Assembly: GCF_000350485.1 (NCBI RefSeq)
Contig: NZ_AORV01000031.1
Coordinates: forward strand, 124,001 to 188,000
Length of the DNA: 64,000 bases
From: Ruminiclostridium cellobioparum subsp. termitidis CT1112
Lineage (GTDB): Bacteria; Bacillota; Clostridia; Acetivibrionales; DSM-1351
Direction of reading: 5' to 3'
Shown piece by piece: positions 54,755 through 62,817 of this stretch. Below the pieces are notes generated by a model. That model made no database searches. It saw only the letters and a program-made list of their open reading frames with translations, and was not told where the DNA came from. A program made the position numbers and the translations under genes. Positions within the stretch are counted from its first letter, which is position 1. Each line of letters starts with the position of its first letter.

Positions 54755-55060
54755 TTAAAACCGGCTTTTTGAATATCGTACTGTAACAACGAGAACCCTC
54801 TTTTTCGTTTCTTCAACACGGAAAGCAACAGTAAAATTATCCACGAAAAGCTGGCGGTATCCCTTATTGGCATAAGCGCCTGTTTTTCTTAGCGCTCCGC
54901 GCTGTGGTATACTTTCCAGACTGAAAATAGATTCTCCCAATGACTCCACCAGCTTTACAGCGATGCCGGATTCCATTGGCGTTTCAGCAATATAGGTATA
55001 TATACCATCCAAATCGCGATATGCACGAGGCAGTAACTTTACTGAATATTTATTTTCCAA
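54755..55060 (-). CDS. RelE/ParE-type toxin
   Basis: 101 residues. KLLPRAYRDLDGIYTYIAET and the hallmark ending YRQLFVDNFTVAFRVEETKKRVLVVTVRYSKSRF fit the RelE/ParE fold (ParE members poison gyrase, RelE members cleave mRNA; which is not decidable here). It overlaps the antitoxin gene by 11 bases and follows it, the usual order for phd/yefM-type pairs. The final Arg-Phe and basic residues are intact. Confidence 0.9.
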   Translation of the reverse strand: MENKYSVKLLPRAYRDLDGIYTYIAETPMESGIAVKLVESLGESIFSLESIPQRGALRKTGAYANKGYRQLFVDNFTVAFRVEETKKRVLVVTVRYSKSRF

Positions 55061-55316
55061 ATTGTTTCCTCTTTAAGCTCGATAGAGCTTCTCTTGCATC
55101 TATAAGCTGGTCATCGGAAGTATACTCGGCTTCAGCCTCCGCGATAGCCGTGTCGAGTTCACGGTCTTCCAGCATAGAATCAAAGGTTTCGATGCTCATA
55201 ATAACTAAATCACCATAGCCGTTCTTCGTTATGAATATCGGCTCCTTCTTTGCGTGGCACAAATCGGAGATCTCATTGGTGTTTCTTAAATCAGTTATCG
55301 GTCTGATTTGGGGCAT
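55050..55316 (-). CDS. Phd/YefM-type antitoxin
   Basis: 88 residues. N-terminal MPQIRPITDLRNTNEISDLCHAKKEPIFITKNGYGDLVIMSIETFDSM is the Phd/YefM DNA-binding fold; the acidic C-terminal tail (LDTAIAEAEAEY...) wraps the toxin in this family. It precedes the toxin gene, and both are probably auto-repressed. GGAGGCG precedes the ATG. Confidence 0.9.
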   Translation of the reverse strand: MPQIRPITDLRNTNEISDLCHAKKEPIFITKNGYGDLVIMSIETFDSMLEDRELDTAIAEAEAEYTSDDQLIDAREALSSLKRKQFGK

Positions 55317-55598
55317 GATTTACGCCTCCTCTCATGTACATTATTATAGCATTATTATATACATTTTTACAAGAATTTAGTCAATTTAAGCTGTTTTACT
55401 CTTAAGGAGGATGAACCGTAACCTGTCCTATAAGAAAGACACTTTCCAATACGCTGGACCGGAAGGATCACTCCCTCGGAAAAGTAGTGTTGAAGATAAA
55501 GGAAGACAATCCTAATGGAAAAGCCCAAATCGTATAAATAGATTGAAATTTGCCAATCTTTCCTTTTTCTAAAATAATAACTACTCAAAATTGCAAAA
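55317..55598. other. Non-coding stretch between the antitoxin and the Imm-5-like gene
   Basis: No supported gene. It should hold the antitoxin promoter. Confidence 0.5.
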
Positions 55599-56144
55599 TC
55601 AATCCGCCATCATAAAATCTGCCCATTCATACGGATAGGCTTTATAATGCTCTCGCCAATAATATATTCGCTCAATATATTGTTGCTTACGCTCCTCGAC
55701 AACCCTTTTGCATTCCGGTACACCATATTTCCTGATTATAGCTGTTAAATCATAGATTGGAAATCCGATAGCATGTCCATTCGCATGAACTACTCCGCAA
55801 GCTTGCCCAATGGCATGGCACAAAGCTATATCTTCAAGAGAGTCGATTTCCTTTGCCACTGCGTGAGCCTGCAAAATCGCGCGCTTGGCCACGGGCATTT
55901 TCACTTTACCAGCAGCCCAATCTTTTGATGTCAGCACAGCGGATTCAAGTCGCTTTTCGTTCGGATAACGCTCAAACAACTTTTGAACGGTTTCATCGGC
56001 AAATTCAAATGCCCACAAGACCATTGTCCGATGATTTTGTTCTTGAATCAATGCGGTTAAATCAGCTAAAAATTCGCTATTTTTAGCAAAAAGAACCTTA
56101 TTTTTTCTGTTAACTCTATTTTGCACTTCGTTAATCCAATTCAT
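55599..56144 (-). CDS. Imm-5-like putative immunity protein
   Basis: 181 residues using the ATG at 56144 behind AGAGGAG. Helical throughout. HRTMVLWAFEFADETVQKL, AKRAILQAHAVAKE, DIALCHAIGQACGVVHANGHAIG and the terminal YIERIYYWREHY are the pattern of the Imm-5-like putative immunity family. No partner toxin is present in the window. It may be an orphan immunity gene or have another role. Confidence 0.8.
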   Translation of the reverse strand: MNWINEVQNRVNRKNKVLFAKNSEFLADLTALIQEQNHRTMVLWAFEFADETVQKLFERYPNEKRLESAVLTSKDWAAGKVKMPVAKRAILQAHAVAKEIDSLEDIALCHAIGQACGVVHANGHAIGFPIYDLTAIIRKYGVPECKRVVEERKQQYIERIYYWREHYKAYPYEWADFMMAD

Positions 56145-56239
56145 ATTTTCTCCTCTGACAGATAAATTCCCATTATATGATACTTCCAATTATATGATTG
56201 CACATTAACTATGAGAAAACTTTTTCAACCTATCCTCCA

Positions 56240-56899
56240 CTATAATTCCTTTTTCCTGCTCAGCGAGTAGGATATCGAGAGAGAAATAGCCAGGAAAACA
56301 AGTCCCACGCCGACACAGCATAATATTAATAGATACTGATGAGCAGAGAAAAATTGTACTGCTTTGCTCATATCAGTTAAAAAGCCCGGCTGTTTGGAGA
56401 GAAGTATCAGCAGAAAGAATAGAATAAACATCGGAGCCATCGTAAAGATATAGACTTTGGAAAAAGAAAATCGTGTGAAAATCGGGTAGGATATGCCCAC
56501 CGCAAAACAATAGTACGCAAATGAAAATCCCAAAACGGCAAGGAACGGTAATGTTTCCATTGTAATATTCAAAGCGCGGTATAGAATCATGGCGGCAATC
56601 GCCATAATAGCCGTACAGCAGATTCCCAAAATCAAAGCATATAGATAACGTGCCAGCACACGTTCTAATTTTTTAAGCGGCAGTACGCCATAGAGCTTGT
56701 CAAGGTTGTTTTTCTCGTTTATCTGAAATATTGTGCTGCCTAACGCTGTAGCAAACATCATCGCTATCACCGTAATAACTGACGGCTGCTTTGTCACCGC
56801 GCCAATAAAAATAACGGCGATTACAGCTATGGCAAATGTGGGTAAGGAACTTTTTGCGGTGTACAGGTCCAGTTTTACGGCATTGTATACTCTATTCAT
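56240..56899 (-). CDS. ABC-2 type permease of GntR-ABC module 1
   Basis: 219 residues, six hydrophobic helices (near 20-40, 43-60, 85-110, 120-140, 155-175, 185-210). The motif FQINEKNNLDKLYGVLPLKK is the cytoplasmic loop found also in the module-2 permease (EKNDLNRLYGLLPVTK), so they are paralogues. It overlaps the ATPase gene by four bases (ATGA). Probable role: export or extrusion with the preceding ATPase. Substrate unknown. Confidence 0.88.
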   Translation of the reverse strand: MNRVYNAVKLDLYTAKSSLPTFAIAVIAVIFIGAVTKQPSVITVIAMMFATALGSTIFQINEKNNLDKLYGVLPLKKLERVLARYLYALILGICCTAIMAIAAMILYRALNITMETLPFLAVLGFSFAYYCFAVGISYPIFTRFSFSKVYIFTMAPMFILFFLLILLSKQPGFLTDMSKAVQFFSAHQYLLILCCVGVGLVFLAISLSISYSLSRKKEL

Positions 56900-57756
56900 T
56901 TCGATCCCCCCCCTTTGCTGATACGCACAAGAATTTCATCAATCGTCGGCGTTTCCGTCACAAGCCGGTCTGACAACATTTCCGACTTTGACGACAAAAG
57001 CAGTCCGCTGAAGCCGGCAGCATTTGACGACAGTCCGATTAGCTGCGACTTCAGGGCATCCGTCAGGTCGTCGGCGCCGCCCTTCACAATGAGGAAATAC
57101 GCCTCCAAGTCGTCTTTTGTGCCGGTAAAGAACACCTTACCGTTGTCAATCAACGTGATGTAATCTGCGACTTTCTCCAAATCTGATGTGATGTGCGTCG
57201 AGAAGAACACACTTTTTTCTCCATCGGATATATACTCGCGCAAGATGTCAAGTAACTCGTCGCGTGCCACCGGGTCAAGACCGCTTGTCGGCTCGTCTAA
57301 TATGAGCAGTTTAGCGTTATGTGACATCGCCACCGCGAGCATCAGTTTCAATTTCATACCTCGCGACAAGTCCTTGACCTTTTTATCGGGAGACAGCTTG
57401 AACTTTTTCATATAAGCGGCAAACTGCCCGCTGTCCCATTTGCTGTAAAAGCCCTTTACAATTTTTTCAATTTCGCGGATACGCCACACGTCCACAAAGA
57501 AGATTTCGTCAAAAACAGCCGCCAATTCCTGTTTTGCTGTCAGCTCGTCCTCTATGTTGTCCGAGCCGTAAATTTTGACTTCGCCTCCCGTTCGGTTAGC
57601 CATATTCAGGATAAGCCGTATTGTCGTTGTTTTCCCAGCACCGTTCTGCCCGACAAACCCCATAATGTATCCGGCGGGCAGTGTGAACGAAATGGAATCC
57701 AGCGAGAAGTCATTATAAGTTTTACAGAGGTTCCTGACCTCCAAAGCATTATTCAT
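56896..57756 (-). CDS. ABC transporter ATPase of GntR-ABC module 1
   Basis: 286 residues from the ATG at 57756; earlier codons belong to the overlapping GntR frame. Walker A GQNGAGKTTT, signature LSRGMKLKL, Walker B LLILDEPTSGLDP and H-loop FSTHITSD. The layout and the tail resemble YtrB/YhcG-type proteins. The start overlaps the GntR gene by eight bases. Energises the permease encoded next. Confidence 0.92.
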   Translation of the reverse strand: MNNALEVRNLCKTYNDFSLDSISFTLPAGYIMGFVGQNGAGKTTTIRLILNMANRTGGEVKIYGSDNIEDELTAKQELAAVFDEIFFVDVWRIREIEKIVKGFYSKWDSGQFAAYMKKFKLSPDKKVKDLSRGMKLKLMLAVAMSHNAKLLILDEPTSGLDPVARDELLDILREYISDGEKSVFFSTHITSDLEKVADYITLIDNGKVFFTGTKDDLEAYFLIVKGGADDLTDALKSQLIGLSSNAAGFSGLLLSSKSEMLSDRLVTETPTIDEILVRISKGGGSK

Positions 57757-58132
57757 ATTGATTTCCCTCCATAGTAAATTCAAGCAGCTCATGCAGCTCC
57801 TCATGCGAGATTTTGGCGATTTTAGCCGCCTTAATCGCAATACTGAATCCACTCTCAATTTTACGGAGCATTTGCTCTCTTACAAGTTCGCTGTCTACCG
57901 AAGATACAAAACAGCCTTTGCCTTGCACATTGTAAATATAACCCTCCTGCTCCAACTCAGAGTACGCCCTTGTTGTAGTGACGACGCTCACTTTCAAGTC
58001 GGTGGCAAGCTGACGTATTGAAGGCAGCATATAATCGGCATGAAGCTCTCCGCTTAAAATCTCCTCTTTAATCTGCTCCTTGATTTGCTCGTAAATCGGA
58101 ACACCTGATGAGTTCCTGATTATAACTCTCAA
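57749..58132 (-). CDS. GntR (YtrA-type) repressor of module 1
   Basis: 127 residues from the TTG at 58132 (LRVIIRNSSG aligned with the start of the module-2 regulator). GVPIYEQIKEQIKEEILSG and LPSIRQLATDLKVSVVTTTRAYSELEQEGYI form the winged helix; the short C-terminal helical part is YtrA-like, without an effector domain. It is first in the module and probably autoregulates it. The GAGGTG site is 12 bases from the TTG; the GTGs inside it are alternatives. Confidence 0.9.
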   Translation of the reverse strand: MRVIIRNSSGVPIYEQIKEQIKEEILSGELHADYMLPSIRQLATDLKVSVVTTTRAYSELEQEGYIYNVQGKGCFVSSVDSELVREQMLRKIESGFSIAIKAAKIAKISHEELHELLEFTMEGNQYE

Positions 58133-58188
58133 TCGTAAAATCACCACCTCACTGCAACTGAATATGCCGTATTTACTGTACTTGTTTG

Positions 58189-58217
58189 ATAATAACACTT
58201 AATGTTCTATACGTCAA
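58189..58217 (-). promoter_or_regulatory. Sigma-A-type promoter of module 1
   Basis: On the minus strand TTGACG (58212-58217) and TATTAT (58189-58194) with a 17-base spacer, 57 bases before the GntR start. Confidence 0.65.
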
Positions 58218-58329
58218 GTTATATCTGCTATAATAGAAAAATGGTTAAAACCATAACCTGTGCAACAGAATGAAATATACTTTCTAAAAGATATGTGATA
58301 AAAATATAAATATAAAGGAGAGGTAAATG

Positions 58330-58803
58330 ATGAATAAAATGCCGCCAATAGAAAAAATACACGAAGCCTATAGTGCCATTGCAGACAATCGTGTGATAAT
58401 AAGCACTGATTCAGCCAAAGTGATATCTTCAAACCATGGGAAAGAATATACAGTTACCTGGAAAGATGGTATATATACTTCAAATGATAATGCATCCTAT
58501 TGGGGCGGTTATGCTGGATACCCGATGATAGCCGTGTTGATGCTACAAGGCAAATTAAAACTAGACCGCTCTATAGCTGAATATTTTAAAGGGGTTAATT
58601 GGACAGAGCTTAATGCCAAGCATAAGGCAAAATATGCAAAAGCTGTGTCTGAAATTATGGATGAGTTAAAAGCCAGGGGAATTGATTGTGATGCAATTAA
58701 TAAGAACGTAAATGAAGTATATACGCAGATAGAATTACTGGATATTTCTTGTAAGCGGAGTTCTGTAAAGCCACCAAGATCAGGCTCAGGAAAAGAGTAT
58801 TAG
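58330..58803 (+). CDS. Hypothetical cytosolic protein (MNKMPPIEKI-type)
   Basis: 157 residues; two ATGs are in frame, and the second (58330) has the better distance to GGAGAGG. No signal or membrane helix. PPIEKIHEAYSAIADNRV and WKDGIYTSNDNASYWGGYAGYPMIAVLML are conserved-looking, and a GKLKLD-type end of the domain is followed by a charged helix. I recall this opening in other Firmicutes but no function. It is divergent from module 1. Confidence 0.7.
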   Translation: MNKMPPIEKIHEAYSAIADNRVIISTDSAKVISSNHGKEYTVTWKDGIYTSNDNASYWGGYAGYPMIAVLMLQGKLKLDRSIAEYFKGVNWTELNAKHKAKYAKAVSEIMDELKARGIDCDAINKNVNEVYTQIELLDISCKRSSVKPPRSGSGKEY

Positions 58804-58959
58804 ATATTATAAAGCCTATATTTATAAATAACACCACTAATCATTAGATTTATAAAAATTAACAGCTAAAAGGGATAACCATTACGAGAAGAGCAATAAT
58901 GTATTATCCCAATATTGAAATTCCGGATGTCGGACAATTCATAGGAACTAATGGCACAT

Positions 58960-59092
58960 ATCAAAGCGAGGTTCATCTCTGCTACGAAGAATAGGATATG
59001 AAACCATGAAGTGTTTGAAAACAACAAAGGATGTGCATGATTCGGTTTATCAATTTATGATTAGGAAAGAAACAGAAGGTAAGCCCAAGTAG
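58960..59092 (+). pseudogene. IS110-family transposase C-terminal remnant
   Basis: A frame with LLRRIGYETMKCLKTTKDV followed by HDSVYQFMIRKETEGKPK and a stop resembles the end of IS110-family transposases (the EGKPxK motif). The N-terminal RuvC-like part is absent, and the sequence upstream is broken. It lies about 150 bases from a tRNA gene. Low-level decay product. Confidence 0.5.
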
Positions 59093-59205
59093 GAACAAAG
59101 AAATTAATAGAAGCAATGCAGGGATAAAAAAGAGGAAACTCTTTTTTATTGAAAAATTATAATGAAAAAAGCCCGCAAACGCACTAAAATTTTATGTATA
59201 AAACG

Positions 59206-59235
59206 CTGAAAAGCCTGATAAATCAGGCTTTTCAG
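59206..59235 (-). terminator. Terminator after tRNA-Ser
   Basis: CTGAAAAGCCTGA / TCAGGCTTTTCAG (13 bp, 4-base loop) directly past the tRNA 3' end on the minus strand, with a T-run beyond. Confidence 0.7.
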
Positions 59236-59243
59236 ACAAATTG

Positions 59244-59332
59244 TGGCGGAGAGGGCGGGATTCGAACCCGCGTGACGTTTCCGTCAAACTGATTTCGAGT
59301 CAGCCCCGTTATGACCTCTTCGATACCTCTCC
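59244..59332 (-). tRNA. tRNA-Ser (anticodon CGA)
   Basis: 89 bases on the minus strand. Acceptor arms GGAGAGG / CCTCTCC with encoded GCCA 3' end, T-loop GGTTCGAATCC, long variable arm with ACGGAAACGTCAC, and anticodon loop CTCGAAA (CGA), decoding UCG. Length and variable arm are those of a class II tRNA. Confidence 0.95.
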
Positions 59333-59455
59333 AAAATCAGCTAAAGCCGTTTACTTGTTTATATTGTATGTCAACTAACTTCAGCATATATATTCTACAC
59401 GGAAAACCACGGTGTTTCAAGTTTTTTATTTTTCCATATTCTTTCAGTAGGAAAG

Positions 59456-60112
59456 TTATAGCTCCATTCCATCATACAATTTCTGAGTAAATCCCATTGA
59501 AATGCCGTAAATTACGATATCCAGCAAAATCGAGACTGCAAAAAAGGCTGAGACATTATTTAATACAGCAATATCAGGAATTTTTTGTAGATTTTCCGGA
59601 CTGACACCTTTAGCTATAACCCCGACCAGAAACATTCCTATAAAAGGGATGAAAGTAATAAATCTGCCTTTAATGGCACCAAACTTGAAAAACCCCGGCA
59701 GTTGTATCGCCGTAAAAAGTGTATACAGCATCAATCCCACGCTTACTGCTATTACCATATCCTGATATGAAAATGATTTTTTTGTAAATGTCAGAATTAC
59801 AACATTCATTACCACTCCGAATAAGACGGCAATAACTCCTGTAAGTGCTGAGAACATATATCTGCCTGTCACAATATCTCTCTTGGTCACGGGCAGTAAT
59901 CCATAAAGCCTGTTGAGATCATTTTTCTCAGCTATGGAAAAGGTGTAGCTTGAAGTCATTGCCATAATACTCATACAAAATATAACTCCTGAAATTATAT
60001 CCTGTGTTCCGAATATTACAATCAACGGAACCAGAAAAACTATCAGCAGTGATTTGGAATATGGTTTGATTAACGAAATATCAAGCTTTATCATTTTTAT
60101 AACATTATTCAT
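59456..60112 (-). CDS. ABC-2 type permease of GntR-ABC module 2
   Basis: 218 residues, six hydrophobic helices, with the loop AEKNDLNRLYGLLPVTKRDIVTGRY shared with the module-1 permease. It overlaps the ATPase gene by eight bases. Role as in module 1, presumably export. Confidence 0.88.
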   Translation of the reverse strand: MNNVIKMIKLDISLIKPYSKSLLIVFLVPLIVIFGTQDIISGVIFCMSIMAMTSSYTFSIAEKNDLNRLYGLLPVTKRDIVTGRYMFSALTGVIAVLFGVVMNVVILTFTKKSFSYQDMVIAVSVGLMLYTLFTAIQLPGFFKFGAIKGRFITFIPFIGMFLVGVIAKGVSPENLQKIPDIAVLNNVSAFFAVSILLDIVIYGISMGFTQKLYDGMEL

Positions 60113-60965
60113 TATTACTGCCTCCCTTGCTGGTAAAAATAATAATATCGTCTATTGAAACAGGTTCACAGCTCATGTTACTAAAGCTCTTGATATCACT
60201 GGTCCTAATCAATCCTTCAAAGCCCGTTGAATACTTCCTTATACCCATAAGCATTCTTTCCTGTTCTCTGCCGAGGTCATTTTTGCCCCCTTTGACCATC
60301 CTGAAACCGTCTATAAAATCATCCTTTGACCCGGTGAAAAATAAATTACCATTATTTATAAATGTAATATAGTCGGCAATCTTATCCAAATCAGAGGTTA
60401 TATGGGTAGAGAACAGAACACTTCTTTTACCGTCCTGTATAAATTCAGATAAAATATCAAGAAATTCATCTCTGGCCACAGGATCCAGCCCACTGGTAGG
60501 TTCATCAAGAATCAGCAATCTGGCATCGTGGGACAACGCGCAGGCCACCATTAATTTCATCTGCATTCCCCGGGAAAGTTCTTTAACCTTTTTATTTTTA
60601 TCCAGACCAAAGTTTTTAATCATATTATGAAACTTTTTACTGTCCCAGGTTGAATAAAAAATACCAATGGATTTTTCCACCTGCTTAACAGTCCAGTCCT
60701 GTACAAAATAACTGGAATCGAATACGGCTCCTATGTTTTCCTTTATCCTGCCCTGGTCGTCAATACTGTCCATACCAAGGATTTTTATACTTCCGCCTGA
60801 CTTTTTTATCATATTAAGCATAAGTTTTATGGTTGTAGTCTTGCCCGCCCCATTTGGCCCTATGAGCCCCATGATATACCCTTCAGGCAATGAAAGGCTT
60901 ATATTGTTCAGGGTAAATTTATTATATTTTTTACAAAGGCCCTCTATTTCTATAACATTACTCAT
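60105..60965 (-). CDS. ABC transporter ATPase of GntR-ABC module 2
   Basis: 286 residues from the ATG at 60965 behind GGAGGAGG. Walker A GPNGAGKTTT, signature LSRGMQMKL, Walker B LLILDEPTSGLDP, H-loop FSTHITSD. Its sequence runs parallel to the module-1 ATPase over its whole length. It partners the module-2 permease and overlaps the GntR gene by eight bases. Confidence 0.93.
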   Translation of the reverse strand: MSNVIEIEGLCKKYNKFTLNNISLSLPEGYIMGLIGPNGAGKTTTIKLMLNMIKKSGGSIKILGMDSIDDQGRIKENIGAVFDSSYFVQDWTVKQVEKSIGIFYSTWDSKKFHNMIKNFGLDKNKKVKELSRGMQMKLMVACALSHDARLLILDEPTSGLDPVARDEFLDILSEFIQDGKRSVLFSTHITSDLDKIADYITFINNGNLFFTGSKDDFIDGFRMVKGGKNDLGREQERMLMGIRKYSTGFEGLIRTSDIKSFSNMSCEPVSIDDIIIFTSKGGSNNE

Positions 60966-61341
60966 TTTCATCCTCCTCCATAAGTATTCCAAGCATTTTT
61001 ACAAGTTCTTCCTCTGATACGCCCGCCCTTCTTGCTGATCTAATCGCCGAAACCAGATTATCCTCTATTTCTCTCAGCAGCTGTTCGCGGATCAGTTCAG
61101 AGCCCCTTCCCATAACGTAGCAGCCCTTTCCCTGAACATTTGTCACATATCCCTCCTGCTCCAACTCGGTATATGCTCTGGTCGTGGTAAGAACGCTTAT
61201 TTTCAGATCTCTGGCCAGCTGGCGCAAGGAGGGCAGAAGCTCATTCTCTTCTATTTCCCCCGAAAGAATGGAACTTTTAATCTGCTCTTTTATCTGTTCA
61301 TAAATGGGTATACCCGAGGTATTTGAAATAATAATTTTCAC
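60958..61341 (-). CDS. GntR (YtrA-type) repressor of module 2
   Basis: 127 residues, GTG start behind GGAGGATATAA. GIPIYEQIKEQIKSSILSG, LPSLRQLARDLKISVLTTTRAYTELEQEGYVTN winged helix, then a helical tail (REQLLREIEDNLVSAIRSARR). A perfect palindrome lies immediately upstream and is its likely operator. It should repress its own GntR-ATPase-permease operon. Confidence 0.93.
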   Translation of the reverse strand: MKIIISNTSGIPIYEQIKEQIKSSILSGEIEENELLPSLRQLARDLKISVLTTTRAYTELEQEGYVTNVQGKGCYVMGRGSELIREQLLREIEDNLVSAIRSARRAGVSEEELVKMLGILMEEDENE

Positions 61342-61357
61342 TTATATCCTCCGTTCG

Positions 61358-61401
61358 GATGTATATACTGTTATATATGTTACATATACAGTATATACAT
61401 C
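61358..61401. promoter_or_regulatory. Perfect 14-bp inverted repeat, operator of the module-2 GntR
   Basis: GATGTATATACTGT (61358-61371) and ACAGTATATACATC (61388-61401) with a 16-base centre that is itself ATATGT-T-ACATAT. It lies just before the repressor start and overlaps a TTGATG -35-like hexamer on the minus strand. Confidence 0.75.
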
Positions 61402-61435
61402 AATGACAGCACTGTCAATAAAAAGCCGTAAAAAA

Positions 61436-61453
61436 GCCTGCATGCTTGCAGGC
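61436..61453 (-). terminator. Terminator of the CmpB-like gene
   Basis: GCCTGCA / TGCAGGC with a 4-base loop followed on the minus strand by TTTTTTA. Confidence 0.85.
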
Positions 61454-61524
61454 CCATAACAGCAGGTGTTTTGAATATTAATTTTTTTATTACTTCAGCA
61501 AATGCTTTAAATATCAGCCGCTCC

Positions 61525-62466
61525 TTACTTGGTCACCTTTTGTTTCAATTCTTTCAGAGCTTCCTTCAAATGGCCCAGCTGAGCGTTATACCTGACGCTG
61601 CGCATTCCAGGAAAAGCTTTGATTAACCTGTGTCCGCTGCCTCTTTTGGCAGTTAGGGCTTCAAACTTTTCCCTCAGCTTTTTATTAAATTCCAGTTTAC
61701 TCTCCTCAAACTTGTGATTAAAGCCTGTTTTACTTTCTTCGATTATCTGATTTAAACTTGCCTTACTTTCCTCCAATTTATTATTAAGATTTGTTCTGCC
61801 TATTTCTATCTTTTGATTTATACCGGCCTTGCCTTCTTCTATGATGATTTTCAGCTTTTCAAAGCTTTTCAGGAATTCCCGCTCATTGAACCATTCCTGA
61901 ATATCGGTATTTTTACGGAGTTCTTCTGTGAATTCATATAGCTTCCTGAGCCGCTCATTAAGATTTACCAGCGTATTAAGCGTAAAGATGCTGTCCACGA
62001 TAAAAACTACAAATAATAAAATGTCTATAATCATCAAATAGAAATAGGGTATGTTCCCAACCAGCTTTTCGGTTATTGGATGAATGACCTCTATAAGCAG
62101 GACGCCCATCATTCCAAAACAAATGGAATTCTCCAGACATACCCGGCCTTGCAGGTTAAACCTCTTATTACTGTAATCCCACCATCTTGTTCCGAAAAAA
62201 GTCTCAAGCAGCCAGCCTGTTGTATACTCAATAATGCTTGTAATTGCCATACCGGTTATAAAAACGAACGGCAGACTAAAGGCCACAGGTTCCAGAAGCC
62301 ATATAATAAAAAGAGCTCCGAATCCGTACACAGGACACACAGGCCCCGCCAGGAAACCTCTGTTTACAATTCTTTTTGATAAAAAGGAACAGAATACAAC
62401 CTCACAAAACCATCCAATAAAGCTGTAAATGGTAAAATAAACAAACAATTTTTCCACTTCCTGCAA
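61525..62466 (-). CDS. CmpB-like (putative ABC transporter permease) membrane protein with 11-residue repeats
   Basis: 313 residues, TTG start behind GGGGGG. The first 170 residues contain about five helices with the family marks YSFIGWFCEVVFCSF, NRGFLAGPVCPVYGFGAL and EYTTGWLLETFFGTRWWDYS. From about 215 to 270 five 11-residue repeats follow (pattern xEESKxxxNxK: EEGKAGINQKI, EIGRTNLNNKL, EESKASLNQII, EESKTGFNHKF, EESKLEFNKKL), likely an amphipathic helix. The family name comes from a loose annotation; no transported substrate is known. The repeats are unusual. Confidence 0.85.
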   Translation of the reverse strand: MQEVEKLFVYFTIYSFIGWFCEVVFCSFLSKRIVNRGFLAGPVCPVYGFGALFIIWLLEPVAFSLPFVFITGMAITSIIEYTTGWLLETFFGTRWWDYSNKRFNLQGRVCLENSICFGMMGVLLIEVIHPITEKLVGNIPYFYLMIIDILLFVVFIVDSIFTLNTLVNLNERLRKLYEFTEELRKNTDIQEWFNEREFLKSFEKLKIIIEEGKAGINQKIEIGRTNLNNKLEESKASLNQIIEESKTGFNHKFEESKLEFNKKLREKFEALTAKRGSGHRLIKAFPGMRSVRYNAQLGHLKEALKELKQKVTK

Positions 62467-62817
62467 TCGGATTCCCCCCTGTCAACATCCCTCAGCTATT
62501 TATATAAATTATACGAAATTTTTTGATTAAAGTTTATAGGTTAATGAAGAAAAATGTATTAATTTGTAATATTAAGGTCTGAAATAAGTCTGAAAAATGG
62601 TGACCGATGATATCATGAAGAACTCGTGGAATCTATACCCTTAAATGTATTGTATCGGAAAAAATGCATAAAACCTGTATATACAACTTTACCAGCTATA
62701 GCCCAGCATTTTTATGGATATTTCATCTGAAATTTCATTCCAAATGCAATAGGTTTATAGTAAAATAATTCTATATTATGTCATAATTTAATATATAAAA
62801 TAATAAAAGGTGGTAAA
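62467..62817. other. 351-base gap
   Basis: AT-rich; no coding frame or structure that I can support. It should hold promoters for the two divergent neighbours. Confidence 0.5.

Noticed and set aside
55367-55588. 73-codon minus-strand frame
   Set aside because: No ribosome site and no recognisable content; lies in the gap before the Imm-5-like gene.
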